Assembly (NCBI GenBank): GCA_002838815.1
Contig: LQGW01000055.1
Span: 9,700-73,699, forward strand
DNA: 64,000 nucleotides
Reading direction: 5' to 3'
From: Clostridiaceae bacterium JG1575
GTDB taxonomy: Bacteria > Bacillota > Clostridia > Clostridiales > Clostridiaceae
The translations under genes and the position numbers were made by a program. Positions 54,196 to 62,440 of the stretch are shown one piece after another; positions within the stretch are counted from its first letter, which is position 1; each line of letters starts with the position of its first letter. Below the pieces are notes generated by a model. It worked only from the letters and a program-made list of their open reading frames with translations. It was not told where the DNA came from and did not search any database.

Positions 54196-55502
54196 GAGGA
54201 TGAACGCTCCTTCGCTATTTTTTGAGCCAGCGCATGGTGGCGGCCCGCTTGAGGATAGTAGACGGTTTTCGAGACCACCCGAGAATGGGGGCGGCGATAT
54301 TCTTGCTCCAAAAAAGCATAGTACGAGCCGGGGCTGATGATTCCGGAAATGTTGATGATGTCGATGCCCGACTGTCCGACGATGGCGTCGGCCAGCTGCA
54401 CGCAGTTGGTGGAAAAGACAAAGTAGGAGCGAAACCGGGACCCCCGGAATTTATAGGCCTTCAGGGTGTGGTTCCAATTGACCCGTTGCGTATAGGCATC
54501 CGTCTGCTCCATTTTTCGGTTGTCAAAGGGCACGGTCTGGGAGAGAATCTCTTGGAGACGCGATTCCACTCGCTCCCGCTGCTCATTCGTCAGATGGATG
54601 CCGTAGACAAAGGCCAGACGATCCTTATTTTTTTCGATGGCTTTTTCATAATCCTCGTGGGGAATGACGCGCAACACCCCATCCCCCAAGGTGCCGAAGA
54701 GACGATTGGAAAACTTGTCGTAGGCGCCATAAGAATAGTTGAAGCCCTTATAGGTGATGTCCACATGGCCAAAGCGTCCGAAGCCTTTGGGGTTGGCGTG
54801 CACCCAAACTTTGAGGTCGCTTTCTTCCTCTTTTTTGACGTAGGGCAGTTGCTCCCCTTGCTGACCCTCCGCCATAAAGCGGTTGAAGGCCAAGAGCGCC
54901 TGGTAGGGCAACAAGGCGCTGAGCCCCGCCGGAAGTGTGATGCGGATGCGCCGCTTCAGATTGGTGATGGGTTCGGTTTTTAGATAGGTGATTTCATCGA
55001 TTAGCGCTGAGAGGCCCACCAAAACCAAGTACCACCCCAAAATTTCATAAAGAATGGGAGCACGCGCTGCGGTATTGCCGGCAATGATGCCCACAAAGGT
55101 CAAGTTGAGCAGCGCCTGAACCAGGTTCCAGCGGCGGTTGTGCACTCCGTCTCGCCTCAAAAGATGCCAGGTAATGGCGTAGGTGATGCCCATCCAGAGA
55201 AAATAGCCTAAGATGATCCCGGTCAAAAAGGAATTCGGCCAGCGAGAAAAATAAAAGACGAGGCCAAGAAGAATCTGCACCAAGGACTGTCCCACATGCC
55301 CAAGCCCGCGCTTGAGGCCGCTTTTCATGATTAAAAAGGGCACCTGGATGAGACCAATGCCCCCCAAGGCTACGCTGACGATGCCCACCAGGCGTATGAG
55401 GGGAAAGATGGCCTGATTGCGAAAACGAATCAAAAGAATGCCCAAGCAAAGAAACAATACGCCCGATAAAATCGGGAGGTACCCGCGATATTTACGAACC
55501 AT
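54192..55502 (-). CDS. Membrane protein with DUF308-like helices and predicted permuted papain-like domain
   Basis: A 436-residue protein. Residues about 8-190 form five or six helices, resembling HdeD/DUF308. After a linker the C-terminal 220 residues contain FGHVDITYKG (His near 260) and STNCVQLAD (Cys near 370), the His-then-Cys order of permuted NlpC/P60 (YiiX-type) domains, followed by ISPGSYYAF. I infer a papain-like hydrolase or acyltransferase fold; the match is by pattern only. ATG at 55502 with AAGGGGGAA is preferred to 55523. First gene of a four-gene operon with pcp and the nucleoside hydrolase pair. Confidence 0.65.
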   Translation of the reverse strand: MVRKYRGYLPILSGVLFLCLGILLIRFRNQAIFPLIRLVGIVSVALGGIGLIQVPFLIMKSGLKRGLGHVGQSLVQILLGLVFYFSRWPNSFLTGIILGYFLWMGITYAITWHLLRRDGVHNRRWNLVQALLNLTFVGIIAGNTAARAPILYEILGWYLVLVGLSALIDEITYLKTEPITNLKRRIRITLPAGLSALLPYQALLAFNRFMAEGQQGEQLPYVKKEEESDLKVWVHANPKGFGRFGHVDITYKGFNYSYGAYDKFSNRLFGTLGDGVLRVIPHEDYEKAIEKNKDRLAFVYGIHLTNEQRERVESRLQEILSQTVPFDNRKMEQTDAYTQRVNWNHTLKAYKFRGSRFRSYFVFSTNCVQLADAIVGQSGIDIINISGIISPGSYYAFLEQEYRRPHSRVVSKTVYYPQAGRHHALAQKIAKERSSS

Positions 55503-55714
55503 TGATTCCCCCTTCCTGCGCACCCAACGCTCCTTTTTTGAAAAATCAGCGAGGGCTCGCTCCCAAGAGCTCTCCTTAATAGTACCGCAAAAGGCTCCTA
55601 CTGTCCCTTCTCTGCTTCGATGGGTCCTTTAAAAAAGCACGTCCCCCCATTCATAGCCTCCTCTTCCCCCCCTTAGCCCCCTCTCGCTGGTCGGCGCCGG
55701 AGGACTCCTACGAG

Positions 55715-55751
55715 AAAAGCCCCCTCTCACCTGGTGCGAAAAGGGGGCTTT
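55715..55751 (-). terminator. Terminator after the lipoprotein gene
   Basis: AAAGCCCCCT pairs with AGGGGGCTTT around a 16-base loop; the minus strand ends in TTTTCTCG. It touches the stop codon at 55750. Confidence 0.8.
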
Positions 55752-56976
55752 AGTGCGGGCTTTTGAGGTGCGTGCTGCGAGGATAGGGCTTGCCGTTTTT
55801 CGGCGGATCCTGCAAGGGGCTGTGCAGCTTGATCAGTTCAATGCTCGAGAGCCGTGCGTTGTTTTTAGTGATGGCAAAGCGCAACGTGAAGCCGTTTCTG
55901 ATGACTTCATACCATAAAAGATCCGCGGTGTCCCGTTTGCGGGGCTTATACGGCTGGATGTAGCCAAAGAGCTTTTTCTGCGTCATACCGTTGCAAAGGG
56001 TGTGGGAGAGCTGCATGCTTAAGGGATCGTTGGGCGTTTGGTTTCGCACGCCGATGACCAGTGCCTCGGAAAGATCCATCATCGTGGCGGCATGGTTGAA
56101 GACCTTAAGGGTGATGCGTTGGCTTCCTCGTTTTAAGCGAAGGGGGCCTTGGGTCTGGGGAATCATGGGATAAATCCGCTGGTTGATTTCCCAGCCGTTA
56201 TTTTGAAACTGGCGAAGCTCGGCGGGCAAGCGGTAGAACTCCCCCTCAAGGAGGAGCCGTCCGGTGGAGATGTCTTCTCCCCAATGCGGCTCTTCCAGAT
56301 GGAGAAAGAGCGGCTCGATTCCCATATCCTTCGTCTGCACGGCATGGCGCACGGAAAATCCTTCAATACGGTCGTTCCGACTGTAAAGAAAAATCCGTTC
56401 ATCGCCCCGATGGTATTCCAACTCCTCCCCATAAGTCGTGGGACGGACCTTCATCGGTCTTCCGCGCTTCACATGAAGCTCCGAGCGCTTCATGCCTTGG
56501 CGCAGCGTCTCATCCAAGCGAAAAAAGACGGGAGCAAAGTTTGGATTTTGCGTCACGCGAACTCCGGCGATCCAGCCGGACTTTAAAACAATGGGGTCTG
56601 AAGCTGTGAGGTTTCCTGCAATGCAATGAAGCACGGCGTTGCCTTTATAAAGCACGACATTTTCATAACAAACGCCCGGTGGCAACCATTCGTAATCCCA
56701 AGACGGATCCAAGGTCCAGCCCTTTGCCAACAACTCTTCAATGCGGCAGGGGATCTGGATCGTTTCTCCTTCCAAGGAGAATTCAAAGGGCTCCCCTTTG
56801 GGCAACGGAATCCGTTTGGGCCGCTGCGCCGGCTGCGGCTCCACTTCAAGGAGCACCTTGCCCGAGGAGCGCGTCAGATGAATTCCTTCGGGAGTTTGAC
56901 ACCCCGAGAGGAACAAAAGGACCATTAAAACCCAAGATAATCTCTTGGATTTTTGTATAAACCAGTGAGCCTTCAA
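55750..56976 (-). CDS. Lipoprotein with two related domains, unknown function
   Basis: A 408-residue lipoprotein. Signal peptide with lipobox LFLSGC puts the lipidated Cys at 26. Two segments look homologous: one near residues 60-145 (EGETIQIPCRIEELLAKGW ... VLYKGNAVLHCIAGNL) and one near 245-335 (EGEFYRLPAELRQFQNNGW ... LKRGSQRITLKVFNHA), each with a conserved GW after an amphipathic helix. Family not recognised; such domains occur in lipoproteins of anaerobic Bacillota. Start is TTG at 56976 with GGGAGGAG at proper spacing, giving a clean signal peptide; a TTG at 57024 is rejected. Confidence 0.75.
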   Translation of the reverse strand: MKAHWFIQKSKRLSWVLMVLLFLSGCQTPEGIHLTRSSGKVLLEVEPQPAQRPKRIPLPKGEPFEFSLEGETIQIPCRIEELLAKGWTLDPSWDYEWLPPGVCYENVVLYKGNAVLHCIAGNLTASDPIVLKSGWIAGVRVTQNPNFAPVFFRLDETLRQGMKRSELHVKRGRPMKVRPTTYGEELEYHRGDERIFLYSRNDRIEGFSVRHAVQTKDMGIEPLFLHLEEPHWGEDISTGRLLLEGEFYRLPAELRQFQNNGWEINQRIYPMIPQTQGPLRLKRGSQRITLKVFNHAATMMDLSEALVIGVRNQTPNDPLSMQLSHTLCNGMTQKKLFGYIQPYKPRKRDTADLLWYEVIRNGFTLRFAITKNNARLSSIELIKLHSPLQDPPKNGKPYPRSTHLKSPH

Positions 56977-57099
56977 GCGTTTCTCCTCCCTAAGGGGGTG
57001 CCATGTCCCCGTTTTTTGCTTCAAAGATCATTTTACAATACTTTGAGCAGAAAATGAAGAAGGTCAAGGAACGAGCCTGCCCCCTCTGAAGGCTTCCTG

Positions 57100-57744
57100 T
57101 TACTCCAAGGCCCCATAGGTCCTCACCACAGGTTGAACGTAGAGAATGCCCGCTCCGGGCTCTTCGAGGTGCATCTTGGCGGCAATGGCTTGGCAAAGCG
57201 CCTGGGTTTTATGCTGTGGCGTCAATAATAGCAGCATTTCCTTTTCCGGCTGTATGTCCATCATGAACACTCGGGCGGTTTCATGAGGTCCCGCTCCCCG
57301 AGCATTGACGATGGTTCCGCCCTGGGCGCCGGCCGCCGTGGCGGCCGCCATGGCTTCCTCGGCCTTTCCTTTATCGACGATCACGGTAATTAGTTCATAC
57401 ATGGTGGATTCCTCCCGCTCTTGCCTGGCATCGGATGATTGAAATGTAGTGCCTCCCCACACGGATCCTACCGGGATCGAAAAGGCAATGCCCCCTCCGG
57501 GGCGCTCAAGGTAGTGGCGCTCTGCCAAAGTGGCCATAACCTTTCGGGCCGTGGGTTCTTGGGCGAGCATCCCAATGATTTCTTTTCTGGTTCGGTCCAA
57601 TCCCCAAAAGCTCCAGCGACTGCCTTCATAGGTTCCAAACCCCATAAAGGTCGTGGCCCCGCTCATGCCCTCTTCTCGGGCGATATGAATCAGTCGGTCG
57701 GCCGCTCCTTCTGCGACGATGACGTAAATCAATTCCAAGTTCAT
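57100..57744 (-). CDS. Tandem P-II-like protein (two fused domains)
   Basis: A 214-residue cytoplasmic protein with two copies of a P-II/GlnB-like ferredoxin fold: residues 1-97 and 114-214. Each begins with an ELIYVIV/ELITVIV strand and ends with LAERHYLERPGGGIAFSIPV or IAAKMHLEEPGAGILYVQPV, an exact structural echo. The T-loop lacks the uridylylated Tyr of GlnB. P-II trimers normally bind 2-oxoglutarate/ATP; a fused dimer would need a different oligomer. Overlaps the DUF1538 gene by four bases (ATGA), so it is very probably that protein's regulatory partner. Confidence 0.8.
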   Translation of the reverse strand: MNLELIYVIVAEGAADRLIHIAREEGMSGATTFMGFGTYEGSRWSFWGLDRTRKEIIGMLAQEPTARKVMATLAERHYLERPGGGIAFSIPVGSVWGGTTFQSSDARQEREESTMYELITVIVDKGKAEEAMAAATAAGAQGGTIVNARGAGPHETARVFMMDIQPEKEMLLLLTPQHKTQALCQAIAAKMHLEEPGAGILYVQPVVRTYGALE

Positions 57745-59225
57745 GAATGGATCTCCTTTTTGCGGCCGCTGTAGCGAAAGAACACGCCCAGCACCTGCAG
57801 CGCAATGAGGGGTGTCATGGCCACCATGGCAATCATACCAAAGCCGTCGGCCACAGGGGAAGCCCCGGGCGTGGCTTTGGTGATCCCTTGCATAAACGCA
57901 AGAATAAAGGTGGCGGTCATCGGCCCAGAGGCCACGCCTCCAGAATCAAAGGCGATGCCCACAAAAAGCTTCGGGGCAAAAAAAGAAAGCAAAAACGCCG
58001 TAAGGTAACCCGGCAGCAAATAATGCCACAATAGAAGACCCGGGGTAATGATTCGAAGGGCCGAGAGCGCCACTGCGGCCCCCACGCCCAGGCAAAGCAT
58101 CGAGAGCACCAAAGGACGTGGCACATAGCCTGAAGTGACCTCTTGGACCTGATGGGTGAGCACATGGACCGCAGGCTCGGATAGTATGGTAAAAAATCCC
58201 AAAAGAAACGCCGCCAAAAGTAAGGGCCCCGCGCCATACGAGCGGGTTAGGCGATACCCCAAAAGACGGCCCACCTCCATAAAGCCCGCATGCACGCCCC
58301 AAAGAAAGAGCACAAGACCCAAAAAGGCAAAGAAGAAACTCAAAAGGATTCGCCTCGCCCCGCGCTTGGACCAGTGCCGTCCCTTCCCTTGAAAAATCAG
58401 GAAGAAAACCAGTAGGGGCAGCAAGGACACCAAAGAATCCAGCGCTAAAGTGGGAAGGATGGCGAAAAAAGCCCCCGTCCCCGAACCCGCCATCGATTCG
58501 TTCAAGCCGATGGCGCCAGATAGCGGCGAGCCGCCTCGCACAATGCGCAGCAAAAGCACCGCCAAAATGGCCCCAGCCGAGGCCAAACCGACTAAGCCAA
58601 AGGCATCCTCCTCCGAGCCCTTACTGTCCTTTTTCAGGGCCGAAACCCCAAGAGCCAAGGCTAGGACAAAGGGAACGGTCAAGGCTCCCGTGGTGGCGCC
58701 GGAGGCATCGAAGGCCACCGCTAAAAAGTCCGGCCCCACCCAAAAAGCCAGAAAAAGAATCAATCCGTAGGCCACAAAAAGCATGCGTTGCAGCGCAATG
58801 GCGTAGAGAATCCGCAAAAGCCCCAAGGTGATTACCAGCGCCACCCCTAGGGAAACCACGCCGATCAAAAGCCCTCGGGGCAACTCCCCTCGGGTGATGC
58901 CTTCCAATTGGCCGGCCAGGATCTGAAGATCCGGTTCCGCCAGGGTGATCAAAAACCCTAAAAGAAGACCCAGCGTCAGGACCAGCCACACCTTGCCCTT
59001 TCGCGTCATCCAAGAGCCTAAGGAAGCCCCTAGGGGCGTAATGCTGCCTTCAATGCCGATGAGCAAAAACGTCAGGCCCCCAAAAATCAGCAACACCCCC
59101 AAGGAAAAGCGCAGCAAAAGCTCGCCCGGCAGGGGGACCCAGGTGGCGTGGAGCAATAGCACCAACAGGACGACGGGGGCTAAGGATGCCCCCACCTCCT
59201 TCATTTTCACGGTCAATTCATTCAT
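57741..59225 (-). CDS. DUF1538 family integral membrane protein
   Basis: A 494-residue protein with 12 or more helices in two repeats; each repeat has GFLITLAEPDLQILAGQ/GFFTILSEPAVHVLTHQ, then SLGVALVI/CLGVGAAV and AFDASGATTGALTVPF/AFDSGGVASGPMTATF. This pseudo-symmetry suggests an inverted- or direct-repeat transporter. DUF1538 proteins are commonly adjacent to P-II-like proteins; no substrate has been settled to my knowledge. Translationally coupled to the tandem P-II-like gene. Confidence 0.88.
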   Translation of the reverse strand: MNELTVKMKEVGASLAPVVLLVLLLHATWVPLPGELLLRFSLGVLLIFGGLTFLLIGIEGSITPLGASLGSWMTRKGKVWLVLTLGLLLGFLITLAEPDLQILAGQLEGITRGELPRGLLIGVVSLGVALVITLGLLRILYAIALQRMLFVAYGLILFLAFWVGPDFLAVAFDASGATTGALTVPFVLALALGVSALKKDSKGSEEDAFGLVGLASAGAILAVLLLRIVRGGSPLSGAIGLNESMAGSGTGAFFAILPTLALDSLVSLLPLLVFFLIFQGKGRHWSKRGARRILLSFFFAFLGLVLFLWGVHAGFMEVGRLLGYRLTRSYGAGPLLLAAFLLGFFTILSEPAVHVLTHQVQEVTSGYVPRPLVLSMLCLGVGAAVALSALRIITPGLLLWHYLLPGYLTAFLLSFFAPKLFVGIAFDSGGVASGPMTATFILAFMQGITKATPGASPVADGFGMIAMVAMTPLIALQVLGVFFRYSGRKKEIHS

Positions 59226-59265
59226 ATCCTCATCCTTTCTTGCAACCCATTTTACTCCTCTTGCC

Positions 59266-60675
59266 TTACTTCAAGATGGCCTTGATCTCCAAGTAGTCCT
59301 CCAGGCCATAAAGGCCCATTTCTCGGCCCAGCCCAGATTGGTGGTATCCCCCGAAGGGAGCCTTAGGATTGGCCTTGCCGGCGTTTAAATAGACGTTGCC
59401 CGTGCGAAGGCGCAGCGCCACCTTGTAGGCTTCCTCCTCGGGCCCCACCACCGCACCGGACAATCCGTAGGGGGTGTCGTTGGCCCATTCTATGGCCTCC
59501 TCCACCGTATCATAAGCCATGACGCAGAGCACCGGTCCAAAAATCTCTTCTTGGGCGATGGTCATTTGGGGCGTCACATCGCTAAAAATGGTCGTCGGGA
59601 TGAAGTACCCGGCGCCCTGGCGCGGCGTACCCCCGGTCAACACCCTCGCCCCCTCGCCCTTGCCTTTTTCGATATAGTTCAACACCCGCTCGTACTGATC
59701 CTTGGACACCACGGGGCCAAGCTTAGTGGCGGGATCCAAGGGGTCTCCCATGAGGCCCACGCGCTGCACATAATCCAAAAGAAGAGCTTCCACTGCTTGA
59801 CGCTTTTCCCGAGGCACCAAGAGTCTGGTCAGGGCCGAGCAGGACTGACCAGAGTTGTTGAGGATGGTTTCCATGCAGCGGGACACCGCTTGGGTTTCCT
59901 CCCCTTCGGGCAACAAAATCAGGGCGGATTTACCCCCGAGCTCCAAAATAAGCTTTTTAATGCCCAGGGCGGCCTGTGCATAAAGGCTTTGACCCGCCTT
60001 CGTGGATCCGGTGAACGAAATCAACCGCACCTTGGGGTGCGCCGCCAACGCTTTGCCCGTTTCTGCGCCTGAGCCCAAAATCAGGTTGAACACACCCTCG
60101 GGCAGTTTTGTCTCATGGATGATCTGCGCCAGGGCCAGAGCCGTGCGGGGAGTCAAGCTGGCAGGCTTGACCACCACCGTATTCCCCGCCAAAAAAGCCG
60201 GGGTTATTTTTCGCTGGATCTGATTGAGGGGATAGTTCCAAGGCGTAATGCAGGCGACAACACCAAAGCCTTCTTTCAAGACGGTGACGTTTTCCAACTC
60301 TTCTTTGAAGAAAAAGCGAGGCAATTCCTCCAGCGTGGCTCGAATTTCTCGAATGCTGCCCCCCACCTGCACCCCTCGGGCAAAGGTGATGGGCGCGCCC
60401 AGCTCTTCCACGATGAGCTTGGCCAGCTCCTCTTGATGCCGTTCAATCCCGTCGGCAATGGCCGCCAAAAATGCCGCGCGCTCTTCCAAGGGCCGCGCAT
60501 TCCACTCGGGAAACGCCTTATGGGCCGCCGACACCGCCTCGTCTATTTCTTCTGGGGTCGCGCAGACCATCTTGCCGATTGGTTCCAAAGTCGCGGGATT
60601 CGTCCCTTCCACCCACTGCGTGCCGTCCGAGGCGCGCCACTTTCCGTTGATGTATAGCTGATCGTATTGTTTCAT
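59266..60675 (-). CDS. Aldehyde dehydrogenase (NAD(P)+)
   Basis: A 469-residue ALDH oxidising an aldehyde to the acid. Catalytic Glu in LELGGKSA near 245 and Cys in GQSCSALTR near 280; NAD-binding TPWNYPLNQ near 140 and FTGSTKAGQSL near 220. Best match is succinate-semialdehyde/ betaine-aldehyde-like subgroup; substrate unresolved. ATG at 60675 with GGGAGGAATT is preferred to a much longer frame to 60756. An extended -10 (TGGGATAAT) lies about 40 bases upstream. Confidence 0.9.
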   Translation of the reverse strand: MKQYDQLYINGKWRASDGTQWVEGTNPATLEPIGKMVCATPEEIDEAVSAAHKAFPEWNARPLEERAAFLAAIADGIERHQEELAKLIVEELGAPITFARGVQVGGSIREIRATLEELPRFFFKEELENVTVLKEGFGVVACITPWNYPLNQIQRKITPAFLAGNTVVVKPASLTPRTALALAQIIHETKLPEGVFNLILGSGAETGKALAAHPKVRLISFTGSTKAGQSLYAQAALGIKKLILELGGKSALILLPEGEETQAVSRCMETILNNSGQSCSALTRLLVPREKRQAVEALLLDYVQRVGLMGDPLDPATKLGPVVSKDQYERVLNYIEKGKGEGARVLTGGTPRQGAGYFIPTTIFSDVTPQMTIAQEEIFGPVLCVMAYDTVEEAIEWANDTPYGLSGAVVGPEEEAYKVALRLRTGNVYLNAGKANPKAPFGGYHQSGLGREMGLYGLEDYLEIKAILK

Positions 60676-60842
60676 GCGAATTCCTCCCTTTGATGTCCCT
60701 TCGTATTCTTCTTTCATTATCCCAAAAGAATCCTCCGGATCTGGTCTCTTTGCCAAGGATTTAGAAAATCGTTACGCCTTATTCGCACTCCTGTCCATTA
60801 TCAGACACCTTTTCCAAGCCAAGGGCTTCTTAAAGCACCCCA

Positions 60843-60875
60843 TAAAAAAGCGCACCCTCAAAAGAAAGGTGCGCC
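60843..60875 (-). terminator. Terminator after the PTS EIIC-like gene
   Basis: GCGCACC pairs with GGTGCGC around an 11-base loop; minus strand continues TTTTTTATG. Confidence 0.85.
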
Positions 60876-60902
60876 TCAATGGACGAATGGATTGTTGATT
60901 TT

Positions 60903-61940
60903 TTAGGCGATGGTGGGCAAGGTCATATCTCCCGGTCGAAGCATTCCCTTTTTTCGTAAAAGCCAAGCCGTTAGCCCTGAGAGCACGCCCGGAAGAATAA
61001 AATGCATCATGAGAATCTGGAGCAACACTTGAGGCGAGGTACCCATGACCGAAGTCATGGCAAACTGACCCACAAGACCGGAAGTCCCCATGCCGGCTCC
61101 CCCCGCATTGGATCGCATGCCCAGCACCGCTGTAGAGATGGGCCCAAGGATCGCCGAGGCGAGAATAGCGGGCAGCCAAATCACGGGTTTTTTGATGATG
61201 TTGGGGATCTGCAACATGGAGGTGCCGATGCCCTGAGCCAAGCTTCCGCCAATCCCGTTGTCCTTGTAGGAAGCCACGGCAAAGCCGATCATGTTGCAGC
61301 AGCAACCCACGGTAGCCGCCCCAGCCGCTAAGCCTGAGAGGCCCAAGGAGATGGCTAAGGCCGCAGAGGAGATGGGCAGCGTCAAGATGATGCCCATGAG
61401 GACGCTGAGCACAATACCCATGGGAATGGGCTGAAGCTCTGTGGCTCGATTGATGAGGGCGCCGAGGGCATTCATGACTTGAGCCATGGCGGGGCTGATG
61501 AAAACACTGGCTGCTCCGCCCACCAAAATCGTGACCAGCGGAACCAAGACAATATCCACCTTGGTTTTTCCCACAATACGACGCCCCGCCTCTGAAGCCA
61601 GCAGGGCCGCCGCAAAGGCGCCCACGGGTTCTCCGATGACGATGAACGCTTGTCCCGAGTCCAAAAATCGAACCGTTCCTGCGCCCATGGCTCCGACGGC
61701 GGCGCAGCTCATCATCACCAAGGCCGGTGCGTGGAGCGCATGCGCAACCCCTACGCCGATGGCGGGGCCCATCATGCGCTGAGCGATATTGCCGAAGCTG
61801 ACCAATGAAGTAAGGCCCGTCAGCGTACCGATTTGCTTGGTGATGAGTCCGATGAGCAACGAAGAAAACAGACCCCAGGCCATTCCATTTAAGACCCGAA
61901 CAATATAATCCCGAATGCGGTGCTGTGGTTTTTTTGTCAC
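60903..61940 (-). CDS. PTS EIIC-like membrane permease (PTS_EIIC_2)
   Basis: A 345-residue protein with nine or ten helices and repeated Gly-rich blocks: GPAIGVGVAHALHAPALVMMSCAAVGAMGAG near 58-88, GEPVGAFAAALLASE near 103-117, and GMRSNAGGAGMGTSGLVGQFA near 278-298. It matches the PTS_EIIC_2 family, seen without EIIA/EIIB partners; whether it works with the PTS is open. A consensus TATAAT promoter lies 43 bases upstream. The alternative frame of 392 codons across the same DNA is a shadow. Confidence 0.87.
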   Translation of the reverse strand: MTKKPQHRIRDYIVRVLNGMAWGLFSSLLIGLITKQIGTLTGLTSLVSFGNIAQRMMGPAIGVGVAHALHAPALVMMSCAAVGAMGAGTVRFLDSGQAFIVIGEPVGAFAAALLASEAGRRIVGKTKVDIVLVPLVTILVGGAASVFISPAMAQVMNALGALINRATELQPIPMGIVLSVLMGIILTLPISSAALAISLGLSGLAAGAATVGCCCNMIGFAVASYKDNGIGGSLAQGIGTSMLQIPNIIKKPVIWLPAILASAILGPISTAVLGMRSNAGGAGMGTSGLVGQFAMTSVMGTSPQVLLQILMMHFILPGVLSGLTAWLLRKKGMLRPGDMTLPTIA

Positions 61941-61982
61941 AATAAATCACGGTCTCCTTGCTGCTAGCGTTATTTTGAACAC

Positions 61983-62010
61983 ATTATAACAGACCCCACC
62001 CCATCTCAAA
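61983..62010 (-). promoter_or_regulatory. Promoter of the PTS EIIC-like gene
   Basis: On the minus strand TTTGAG, 16-base spacer, TGT-extended TATAAT (61983-61988). Confidence 0.65.
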
Positions 62011-62361
62011 GGCGACCGTTCTTTTTATGCTGTGAGTTTCATCCCTACCGCACGGCTTTTTTGCCTCCTCAATGACCAATGACGCGAAAAGCCAAGGAAT
62101 TTTAACCCAGAGCCTCAATACTTTCATAGTCTATCCTGGGGAATCCGTTGGCCATTACCAGAAGCCACCCCTTGCCTTGATTGAAATAAAATACAATGCA
62201 CGCCGTCAAATGCGAATCATTATTTTTCATTATCTTTCATCATTTTTATTTTTTCTTTTTTTCAGAGGTTCAAATTCCTAATTGGCGAGGATTAATCTTT
62301 CATTTAACAAATCATTAAATTCTTCCAAATTAATCCTCACCACCTTATCAAAGGGTTTTGT
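62011..62361. other. AT-rich intergenic region, divergent genes
   Basis: About 500 bases lie between the EIIC-like gene and the next start. Beyond the two promoters there is a pyrimidine-rich tract (62220-62270) and a 10-base inverted repeat (62287-62338). No gene is supported. Confidence 0.5.
62287..62338. repeat. Inverted repeat upstream of the secreted-protein promoter
   Basis: GAGGATTAAT (62287-62296) and ATTAATCCTC (62329-62338), 32-base spacer, placed 24 bases before the -35. Plausible two-site operator for a dimeric regulator. Confidence 0.5.
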
Positions 62362-62390
62362 TTGTATTTTCTGATATCTTTTGATATATT
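62362..62390 (+). promoter_or_regulatory. Promoter of the secreted-protein gene
   Basis: TTGTAT (62362-62367), 17-base spacer, TATATT (62385-62390), 51 bases before the ATG. Confidence 0.6.
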
Positions 62391-62440
62391 GCCATGGGGT
62401 CGCCCCAGGCTGCCCGACGAAACTTTGGAGGTATTGATTG

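Noticed and set aside
60772-61950. A 392-codon frame on the same strand as the EIIC-like gene
   Set aside because: Its product is unstructured His/Arg/Gly-rich sequence, whereas the other frame gives a clear membrane protein with promoter, start and terminator.
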